DNA of 5,344 nt from Euryarchaeota archaeon UBA250 (lineage in GTDB: Archaea; Thermoplasmatota; Poseidoniia; Poseidoniales; Thalassarchaeaceae): NCBI GenBank assembly GCA_002504845.1, contig DATW01000090.1, positions 1 through 5,344 of the forward strand, in the 5' to 3' direction. The notes beneath the pieces were generated by a model that saw only the letters and a program-made list of their open reading frames with translations, was not told the origin of the DNA and searched no databases. The position numbers and the translations under genes are program-made. Shown one piece after another: positions 1 through 5,344 of the stretch (position 1 is its first letter; every line of letters begins with the position of its first letter).

Positions 1-1863
1 CATCGTAGAAATCTTCTATTCCACAGATGCCAGGAATGGGATGGCGCACGAGCTTTCCTCGAGGCTGTGGGTGAATGGCTTGGATTGTTAGGGCAGACTG
101 CACTTTCTGATTACCTGCAAGGCGCTAAGGCCCCCAACCCTTCTATCTGTTCCAATCTCATCTTGGAGGGGCTCAAGTCCACTCCATCGCTTATCGTCAT
201 AGATGACGTACACAAAATCGGGGATGAGGCACTCGTCTCGATACTCAGGTCCATTGCAGAGAGAATCGATGAAACAGAAGAGTCTGGAATGGTCCTCTTC
301 ACTAGGTCATTCAGGAAAGTAGTGCCTGAAACTGATTCAAAGGGCCAAATAATATCCAGTTATCTGAGGCTTGATGGTCTAGATCGAGATGCTAGCAGGA
401 TGCTATTGAGCTCAATGCCTTCCATAGATGACCCCGGATTCTCTCATATCTATGCCCTATCGAGGGGACACCCCTTGGTCCTTGAACTAATCAACAGGGG
501 CAATCTAACAGACTCGGTCCACACAACACTCGAGGCATTTATTGAGAAAGAGATATTCAGCAGACTTTCATCTGAAGAAAAAACGATTCTCGGAGCGATA
601 TCCGTTTTCAGAGAGCCAATCCCTGCAGAGGCTTTGCCTGAACTTATCTCGGCTGAAGCAATTGATGGTCTAATTGAACGAGGTCTCGCCAGAAGGGCTA
701 ATCAAGACGAACTCGATGTCCATGACCTCGTGCGTGAATTCTCCACTCGTTCAATGGATGACCAAATTCAGAAAGATCTCCACAGGAGAGCTTCCGAGTG
801 GTATGCGAGGAGCTCTATGACGACAGAAGATCGAATCGAACATCTCCACCACCTCAATCTAGCTGGCGATTGGGACGGTTTCTCTACTGTCCTCACGACC
901 CATGGCCCAGAACTAGTAAGAGGGGGGCATACCGAATTGCTGGGCATTCTTCGATCCATAGAACACGATGGTCTAGATCCTTCAGTGGAATGTATGGTGC
1001 ACGAGCTATCGGGGGAGATCCTCTTGATACAGGGTGTGTGGAACGAAGCCGAGAAGCAATTCGACTCAGCAGCGTCAATCGCAAGACGTATCAAAGATCC
1101 AGAGGCAATGTCGAGGATTCTCTCCAGTCAAGCAGATCTGGGAGTTAAGCGTGGGGCGTTAGATGATGCCCTTGAGATGCTGAGACAGGCACTCGGAATT
1201 CAGATCAATATGAACGATGCCAAGGGTGCTGCTGATTCCTACATCAGCATGGGTGCGATATTCCGTCAGAGACGTGATGACCGGAGGGCAAGAGAGGTTT
1301 ACGAAAACGTTGAGGATATGCTCAAAATTGAGGACAATAACCTACTCACAGCAGCCCGGCTCAGACTCGCCGACGCATTCTTGGAGATTGGAGAAACCGA
1401 GAAAGCAAGAGAACATGCATTAGCCGTGCATGACCACACGCTCGAAGTCAATGACATGCAGTCCCATGCACGTTCAAGGGTGATATTGGGCAGGTACTAT
1501 GCCCGTACGAAAGATCTCGAACTCTCACTTATTCACTACAATGCAGCTTTGGACACATTCTCCGAAGAGGCCAATCCAACTAGCGCGGTAGAAACCGAGA
1601 TGCTATTGGGACAAGTGCTCATCGATGCAGGGAGAGTTTCCGAGGCTTCTGAACACTATCTGGATGCTCTTGCAATCGCACAGGCTAACGATTTCAGGTT
1701 ATTCCAGGCTGAAATTCTTGCAAGATTGGGCAACATGGGGAATGATCGTTCAGAACGAGTCGCTTACTTGCAAAGATCGCTTACCGTATTCAAAGATCTC
1801 GGGGCCTTAAGCAGGATGAAAGAAATTCAAAACTCAGTTCACAGAGCTCTCATGGGAAGATAA
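1..1863 (+). CDS. STAND-like NTPase with winged helix and TPR repeats (5' partial)
   Basis: The frame is open from the first base to a TAA at 1861-1863 (620 codons in the window), so the gene starts upstream; the GTG at 67 is in frame but lies inside the NTPase domain and is unlikely to be the start. Numbering from the first in-window codon: Walker B LIVIDDVH at 64-71; a strand ending FTRS with Arg102, as in the sensor region of STAND ATPases; GHPL at 156-159, matching the GxP-type motif of that class; a winged-helix segment at about 180-265 containing VHDLVREF; then seven helical repeats from about 330 to 602. Walker A should lie just left of the window. Known for the class: ATP-dependent molecular switches whose TPRs sense a ligand or partner, as in MalT and AP-ATPases. 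A cytoplasmic signalling or transcription-linked role is inferred; the ligand is unknown. An AAA-type ATPase_2 relative is the main alternative. It converges on the hydrolase gene downstream. Confidence 0.88.
   Translation, partial: HRRNLLFHRCQEWDGARAFLEAVGEWLGLLGQTALSDYLQGAKAPNPSICSNLILEGLKSTPSLIVIDDVHKIGDEALVSILRSIAERIDETEESGMVLFTRSFRKVVPETDSKGQIISSYLRLDGLDRDASRMLLSSMPSIDDPGFSHIYALSRGHPLVLELINRGNLTDSVHTTLEAFIEKEIFSRLSSEEKTILGAISVFREPIPAEALPELISAEAIDGLIERGLARRANQDELDVHDLVREFSTRSMDDQIQKDLHRRASEWYARSSMTTEDRIEHLHHLNLAGDWDGFSTVLTTHGPELVRGGHTELLGILRSIEHDGLDPSVECMVHELSGEILLIQGVWNEAEKQFDSAASIARRIKDPEAMSRILSSQADLGVKRGALDDALEMLRQALGIQINMNDAKGAADSYISMGAIFRQRRDDRRAREVYENVEDMLKIEDNNLLTAARLRLADAFLEIGETEKAREHALAVHDHTLEVNDMQSHARSRVILGRYYARTKDLELSLIHYNAALDTFSEEANPTSAVETEMLLGQVLIDAGRVSEASEHYLDALAIAQANDFRLFQAEILARLGNMGNDRSERVAYLQRSLTVFKDLGALSRMKEIQNSVHRALMGR
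988..1806 (+). repeat. TPR array, about seven units with 40-residue period
   Basis: Within the NTPase gene, helical hairpins begin near nucleotides 988, 1105, 1225, 1345, 1465, 1585 and 1702, a spacing of about 117-120 bp (39-40 residues). Units show the TPR pattern of small and aromatic positions, for example LGxxxxxxGxxxxAxxxYxxAL in the unit near 1585 and LADAFLEIGETEKAREHAL near 1360. The 40-residue period is longer than the classic 34 and resembles MalT-like/TPR_12 arrays with longer linkers. DNA identity between units is low, so this is an old protein repeat and not a recent tandem duplication. The last unit is degenerate. It probably forms the ligand- or partner-binding superhelix. Confidence 0.8.
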
Positions 1864-1881
1864 AACCAAGTCTGAAGGAGC

Positions 1882-1886
1882 TTTTT
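1882..1886 (+). terminator. possible T-tract terminator in the convergent gap
   Basis: The 27-bp gap between the two converging stop codons holds a five-T run on the plus strand, about 19 bases after the NTPase stop. Archaeal terminators are often simple U-tracts without a hairpin, and I see no good stem here. A shorter T4 run lies on the minus strand at 1862-1865, overlapping the end of the NTPase gene. Both are short, so the call is weak. Confidence 0.22.
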
Positions 1887-1890
1887 GTCA

Positions 1891-2691
1891 TCACCCAAGA
1901 TGATGAACAAACTCTGGTCCGTTCTTCTTGGATATGGTCAAATCCCCGTCGAAATACTGGTCGATTCTGACTAGAACTTCGCTCTCTGCGATGTGAGGGG
2001 CGTTATTTTTTTCAGAGAGATGGCACAATGCGATTGATTTAGTGTTCTCACCAACGACTTCTTCGAGAATCTTTGCAGTTTGAAGATTCGACAGGTGCCC
2101 CCCTCTGCCGCTGATTCTTCGTTTTATCGATTCAGGGTAGGGCCCGGAAAGAAGGCGGGAGTGATCATAGTTAGCCTCGATTGAGATGTGTGCACATCTT
2201 TTCAGATGACTCTTCAACTCCTCAGTGGCCTCGCCAAGATCAGTTACATATGCAGCCCTTTCACCTTCTGAAGACACGATGAATGCAACATTGTCAGCAT
2301 CATCATGTGGCACAGGAATAGGAATCACACTAAGATCATCTCCGAGCACCACTCGATCCAAATCGGCAAAAGTTCTGACATCCGATACAGGCTCCCACCC
2401 CATCCTAAGTGCAGTCTCAAGATTGCTGTGAAGGCGAGCCCCCCACGACTTGGAGGCCTTCATCGCGGATTTCGAATGATCTACGTGGTGGTGAGTAACT
2501 AAGATATGGTCAACATCGGAAGGCTCAATATCAGCCAGAATAAGCCGCTTCTCCATTTGCTTCATCGAAAAACCACAGTCAATCACTACAATCGCATCTT
2601 CCGACCTATACGCTGCAGAGTTGCCGCTGCTACCCGATCCGAGATGTGTGATTTCCAATGTCACAGAGCGGACGACGATAGGAGTACTCAA
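1891..2691 (-). CDS. MBL-fold metallo-hydrolase, YycJ/WalJ/VicX-like
   Basis: A complete 266-residue protein, close to the family length of about 260. Motifs in order: LGSGSSGN (17-24); the metal site THHHVDH (66-72, giving H67, H69, D71, H72); VPHDDADNVAF with H129; VTDLGEAT with D151; EANYD (172-176); GPYP (183-186); GGHLSN (197-202); and CHLSEKNN with H224. This set is characteristic of the YycJ branch of metallo-beta-lactamase-fold hydrolases and implies a two-metal phosphodiesterase-like active site. Known from bacteria: YycJ/WalJ is encoded with the WalRK system and has been linked to mutation avoidance and 5' exonuclease activity; the archaeal role is unknown. No signal peptide, so cytoplasmic. 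Start choice: the frame opens at TTG 2691 (in-frame stop at 2704-2706), but an in-frame GTG at 2664 gives a protein starting MTLEITHLGSGSSGN, nearer the usual family N-terminus and perhaps the true start. Neither has a clear Shine-Dalgarno. Confidence 0.93.
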   Translation of the reverse strand: MSTPIVVRSVTLEITHLGSGSSGNSAAYRSEDAIVVIDCGFSMKQMEKRLILADIEPSDVDHILVTHHHVDHSKSAMKASKSWGARLHSNLETALRMGWEPVSDVRTFADLDRVVLGDDLSVIPIPVPHDDADNVAFIVSSEGERAAYVTDLGEATEELKSHLKRCAHISIEANYDHSRLLSGPYPESIKRRISGRGGHLSNLQTAKILEEVVGENTKSIALCHLSEKNNAPHIAESEVLVRIDQYFDGDLTISKKNGPEFVHHLG

Positions 2692-2783
2692 TGAACAAAT
2701 CTGTCAAAAACACGTCAATCAGCACTTCCAATCCACCATTACATCGTGCCGCCGTCCGAACACCGCTCCATCACCGTGATAAG

Positions 2784-2790
2784 CCATATT
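2784..2790 (+). promoter_or_regulatory. candidate archaeal TATA box for the surface-protein gene
   Basis: An AT-rich CCATATT preceded by purine-rich GATAAG (2778-2783) lies 27-33 bases before the ATG at 2817. That is the distance expected if transcription begins at or next to the start codon, as in leaderless archaeal mRNAs. GGGAGG at 2791-2796 is too far, and the G-rich run at 2806-2810 too close, for a normal Shine-Dalgarno, which also favours a leaderless message. A single weak match in one sequence; the rest of the 125-bp divergent interval (2692-2816) shows no other clear element. Confidence 0.3.
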
Positions 2791-2816
2791 GGGAGGATAG
2801 TGGTTGGGGGAAGGCC

Positions 2817-2882
2817 ATGAGGAGGAAGCAGACAGCCGCTTTCCTTGCCATTATCATGCTATCTAGCGTGCTCTTTCTCTCT
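2817..2882 (+). other. Sec signal peptide of the surface protein
   Basis: Residues 1-22: n-region MRRKQ, hydrophobic stretch TAAFLAIIMLSSVLFLS, then a polar QTRPQSPVGS segment. The cleavage site is uncertain because no clean AxA box is visible. No twin-arginine consensus, since the RR sits at residues 2-3 without the SxRRxFLK context, and no lipobox Cys. Uncleaved retention as an N-terminal membrane anchor is possible. Confidence 0.78.
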
Positions 2883-5344
2883 CAAACTAGGCCACAAAGT
2901 CCAGTCGGATCAACAGACCCAGACGATGCTACTGGAGGGGCCCCCGTCGCGGTAGACACTGATGAAGATCAAATTCCCGATGTCCATGAAAGCGCATTCG
3001 CAGAGCCACTAGTCATATTTGACCCCCAGGGGGACGTCACAGTGCAAGGACTCAATCCGCTTGATTCTACAGACAATACTAGCGATGCAGATCGAGATGG
3101 CGCCACAGCTCTACAAGAATTCTGCTGGCCTTATTCTTTGGAGTCATGCTTCTCCACCAGGTTATCCCTCACAGGAAAGTCCCCTGAGGAAACTGAAAGT
3201 GGTTTTAGAGAGTATCTCGACCCCAGAAAAGCGGATACTGACGGGGATGGTCTACCTGATGGATTTGAGATAAGCATGTGCACTGATGGAGGTGCAGGTT
3301 ACATAGATCAATCTTCCACCGCTTGGACGTGTCTCTATTTCGACCCTCTCGATCCGAGAGACTCCATAGAAGACCCTGATCAGTGCTTCGGTCTTCTTGA
3401 ATGGGGCTGCGGAGATGGATTCGACTTCGATCGCGATGGAGACGTGGAGCCTGGGGAACGATTCACAAGTCCTGAAGAGTACAGATATTCCCAGCCAGAT
3501 GGCTGGGTAGATGAGAGGGACGGGCTGTGGTGCCAAGGACCAATCCCCGGGATTGCTGATGGAGCATGTCAAACCTCCCAAGAAAGTGAAACAGGCATAC
3601 CCGGATGGCTCGGAAGCGATCCTCGATATCCGGACTCAGACCACTATGTGATAGATGACGGCACCGCAACGCCACTCGCCGTACGTGGTGACGGAATATC
3701 TGATGGTTGGGAGTATCATTACGGTCTTGACCCGAGAAATGCCTCAGACGCCATAGTGGATCACGACATGGATGGTTGGGACTCGGATGGAGACGGTTAT
3801 ATCTCTCAAGACAGTTCAATTGCGACATCAAGGTGGGGCGAGGCGTTCAGTAGCTATGAGGAGTACATGATCTCTATCGATGAGGGATTCTCCGTTAGAC
3901 CAGGTCTACATTTGGCCTCCATGGAAAATCCCGAACAACCCTCTTTCTTAACAGAAATGTCCAGTCCATCATTGGTCGATTCATCGATAGTCGTGGTCGA
4001 AGCAATCGATTCAGAAGGCATCGTTCTCATCGTCTCAAAATACGGAATTACAGTATTGGACCCACTCTCTGAATCGACTACAATTTACGAGGAATCAGTA
4101 CAGGGAGAGATCTCGGACGCTGAGGTAGCGACCCTATCAGACGGTTCGAAGGCAGTAGTGGTGTCCACTAACTTTGGAATCACAGCAATACCAATCTTAG
4201 AAGGGGCACTTGATTCCGAATCGGCTGCTTTCTTGGCCACAACGCCTCTTCTTTCGATAAGCCCGCTGCCTCCAATGGGCCCAGGTGCCATGATTTTATT
4301 CGGATCAGGCGGCTCTGCATTCAGCGTAGTTATTAATTCAGACAATGGTGCTCTGGGTATTGACGGTTTAGAAAATATCGAGACTCTCGAGCAGGCATTG
4401 GCATCCAGAAATGCCACTGGAACCGTCGCTCTCCACGTTGTCAGGCAAGGGGAGCCACCAATGCTACTGGTCGGAACAGATACGGGCCTGATTCGATGGA
4501 CTACAAGCGATCTGTCTGAAACGTTTGGGTCGCCACTATGGGTGTACGATGGCGAAAATGCAGAATCATTCGTCGGGATAGCAGACCTCCTCAATACCTC
4601 GAAATCAGCTGTAGTAAATGTCCTCGAACTCGCAGGCATCTTGGATGCAAGCGGAAATATGGCGCAACTTACTGGTGTTTGGCTAGGTACCCCATCCGGG
4701 ATCCACATCATCGATCTTGATGATCTTGTCACAGAACCCGCATACGCTATTTCGAATGACAGGATGTTCAATTCAGAATCATGGCTTTCAGGGGGCAATG
4801 ATGTCCTGTCCATCGAGCAGATACCTGGAATGGTGTTAGTTGGATCAAGAGAGGGCATGTGGGCGTTGGAGGGAGATGGCAGCGGAGTACTTGGGATGAT
4901 TGACCCCCCTGTGAAGATGAACGGCCCAATTTCTGATATCGAATCATGGGTGTCTGACGGTGAGAGATGGATATCTGCAGGACTTGAATCAGGACGCTAC
5001 ATGAACATCCTACCAATCGATCCCACTTCTACGGATTCCGATTTCGACGGGATGCCTGATGGCTGGGAGTTCTATCACGGATTGGACCCGACCAATCCCT
5101 TCGACGCGCCAAGGGATGCCGATCTCGACGGCTTCGATGTCGGAGGCCCATTCGGATTCCAGGCGCCTTGGACCAATCTAGACGAATATCGCTATATCTC
5201 GATATCCGAGAATGGGTCAAACGGAACTGATCCGAGACTCACTGATAGCGACGGGGATGGTCTGACCGACGGCCAAGAGTATTGGGGGTGGTTCTACGAC
5301 TCAACGCCTTTCCAATGTCATTACCTTTCAACTGGTGGCCCCGG
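2817..5344 (+). CDS. Large exported Ca-binding-repeat / beta-propeller surface protein (3' partial)
   Basis: Read codon by codon: no stop from 2682 to the window end, giving 842 residues with the C-terminus off-window. ATG 2817 is chosen because it puts a classic Sec signal at the N-terminus: basic MRRK, then a hydrophobic core ending FLS near residue 22. It has no lipobox cysteine. An in-frame ATG at 2691 would add 42 hydrophilic residues before the signal and is less likely. Layout: Asp-rich modules at 47-102, 140-224 and 291-350; a beta-rich, cysteine-free region at about 391-734 with seven propeller-like strands; then modules at 740-793 and from 810 onward. Loops such as DTDGDGLPDGFE (140-151) and DSDGDGLTDGQE (810-821) match thrombospondin type 3 / dockerin-like calcium loops. 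N-glycosylation sequons occur at 87, 308, 532, 593, 799 and 802. Inferred to be secreted or anchored at the cell surface; adhesion or polymer/ligand binding is plausible, but no catalytic motif is visible. Divergent from the hydrolase gene. Confidence 0.92.
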   Translation, partial: MRRKQTAAFLAIIMLSSVLFLSQTRPQSPVGSTDPDDATGGAPVAVDTDEDQIPDVHESAFAEPLVIFDPQGDVTVQGLNPLDSTDNTSDADRDGATALQEFCWPYSLESCFSTRLSLTGKSPEETESGFREYLDPRKADTDGDGLPDGFEISMCTDGGAGYIDQSSTAWTCLYFDPLDPRDSIEDPDQCFGLLEWGCGDGFDFDRDGDVEPGERFTSPEEYRYSQPDGWVDERDGLWCQGPIPGIADGACQTSQESETGIPGWLGSDPRYPDSDHYVIDDGTATPLAVRGDGISDGWEYHYGLDPRNASDAIVDHDMDGWDSDGDGYISQDSSIATSRWGEAFSSYEEYMISIDEGFSVRPGLHLASMENPEQPSFLTEMSSPSLVDSSIVVVEAIDSEGIVLIVSKYGITVLDPLSESTTIYEESVQGEISDAEVATLSDGSKAVVVSTNFGITAIPILEGALDSESAAFLATTPLLSISPLPPMGPGAMILFGSGGSAFSVVINSDNGALGIDGLENIETLEQALASRNATGTVALHVVRQGEPPMLLVGTDTGLIRWTTSDLSETFGSPLWVYDGENAESFVGIADLLNTSKSAVVNVLELAGILDASGNMAQLTGVWLGTPSGIHIIDLDDLVTEPAYAISNDRMFNSESWLSGGNDVLSIEQIPGMVLVGSREGMWALEGDGSGVLGMIDPPVKMNGPISDIESWVSDGERWISAGLESGRYMNILPIDPTSTDSDFDGMPDGWEFYHGLDPTNPFDAPRDADLDGFDVGGPFGFQAPWTNLDEYRYISISENGSNGTDPRLTDSDGDGLTDGQEYWGWFYDSTPFQCHYLSTGGP
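2955..3866 (+). repeat. N-terminal cluster of three Asp-rich calcium modules
   Basis: Three diverged copies of a composite protein module lie here: 2955-3122, 3234-3488 and 3690-3866. Each runs: an Asp loop with a (P/S)DxxE end (DEDQIPDVHE; DGDGLPDGFE; GDGISDGWE), then an LxP/LDP turn followed by D or N (LNPLDSTD; LDPRDS; GLDPRNASDA), then a second Asp loop (DADRDG; DFDRDGD; DHDMDGW plus DSDGDG), then a closing acidic-aromatic element (ALQEF; SPEEYRY; SYEEYM). The aspartates sit where thrombospondin-3-type repeats bind calcium. All eight cysteines of the N-terminal half (103, 111, 155, 172, 190, 198, 239, 251) fall in or between these modules. Confidence 0.8.
3987..5018 (+). other. Probable seven-bladed beta-propeller domain
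   Basis: Residues about 391-734 contain recurring strands of the form 'hydrophobic x4, S/GT or GS, one or two residues, G, hydrophobic strand': VLIVSKYGITVLDP (403), AVVVSTNFGITAIPI (446), MILFGSGGSAFSVVI (492, degenerate), MLLVGTDTGLIRW (549), VWLGTPSGIHIIDLDD (621), MVLVGSREGMWALEG (672) and WISAGLESGRYMNILPI (718). Spacing is 43-72 residues, typical of propeller blades. No WD, Kelch, PQQ or FG-GAP consensus is complete, so the subfamily is not assigned. The region has no cysteine and no Asp-loop cluster, unlike its flanks. Confidence 0.6.
5034..5344 (+). repeat. C-terminal Asp-rich calcium modules (last one cut by the window edge)
   Basis: A fourth module at 5034-5195 repeats the order seen before the propeller: DSDFDGMPDGWE, then YHGLDPTNPFDA, then DADLDGFD, then LDEYRY. 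It is closest to the copy at 3690-3866, which has DGWEYHYGLDPRNASDA. A fifth starts at 5244 with DSDGDGLTDGQE and is cut off after a Cys at residue 834. More copies may follow outside the window. Confidence 0.8.

Noticed and set aside
67..69. GTG as the start of the NTPase gene
   Set aside because: The frame is open to the window edge, and the preceding residues (HRCQEWDGARAFLEAV) continue the NTPase fold; starting here would also remove Walker A.
1864..1890. Hairpin terminator in the convergent gap
   Set aside because: Only a three-base stem could be drawn; just the short T-run was kept, at low confidence.
2225..2694. Three short plus-strand open frames opposite the hydrolase
   Set aside because: Antisense to the conserved MBL motifs, with no domain or signal of their own.
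3019..3273. 84-codon plus-strand open frame
   Set aside because: Overlaps the surface-protein gene in another frame, and the main frame runs through it with calcium-loop motifs.
3463..3831. 122-codon minus-strand open frame
   Set aside because: Lies opposite the Asp-rich modules. Its His/Arg/Ser-rich translation mirrors the GAT/GAC-rich codons of the real gene.
4085..4858. 257-codon open frame on the minus strand inside the surface-protein gene
   Set aside because: It is fully antisense to a frame with clear domain structure. Its translation is rich in Ser, Thr and Pro with no recognisable motif, as expected for a shadow frame.
2955..5344. CRISPR or DNA-level tandem repeat in the Asp-rich regions
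   Set aside because: Repetition is at the protein level only. Codons differ between copies, and spacing is irregular.

Overview
The window most resembles a fragment of a marine planktonic archaeon of the Poseidoniales / Marine Group II type. This is an inference. It rests on a large exported protein built from Asp-rich, thrombospondin-3-like calcium loops of the 'DGxPDGWE...GLDP' style, an ATPase-winged-helix-TPR protein, and genes without convincing Shine-Dalgarno sites. No rRNA, tRNA or phylogenetic marker is present, so a bacterial source with similar surface proteins is not excluded.

Three protein-coding genes fill almost all of the window. (1) Positions 1-1863, plus strand: the C-terminal part of a STAND-like NTPase, with Walker B, an arginine-bearing sensor-like strand, a GHPL motif, a winged helix and about seven TPRs at a 40-residue period. 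Its N-terminus and Walker A lie upstream of the window. (2) Positions 1891-2691, minus strand: a complete metallo-beta-lactamase-fold hydrolase of the YycJ/WalJ/VicX type with its metal-binding motifs present. It converges on gene 1 with a 27-bp gap. (3) Positions 2817-5344, plus strand: a large exported protein, open at the right edge. The reading frame was followed codon by codon from 2682 to the window end with no stop. It has a Sec-type signal peptide, three Asp-rich calcium-binding modules, a cysteine-free beta-rich segment with seven propeller-like strands, and then the same Asp-rich module again.

Genes 2 and 3 are divergent, and their starts share the 125-bp interval 2692-2816. Nothing shows that the three genes work together: one looks like a cytoplasmic signalling or regulatory NTPase, one a cytoplasmic nuclease-like hydrolase, and one a cell-surface or secreted protein. 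I found no tRNA, rRNA, CRISPR, insertion sequence or phage feature. The most interesting item is the architecture of the surface protein, where a repeated calcium module brackets a probable seven-bladed propeller.
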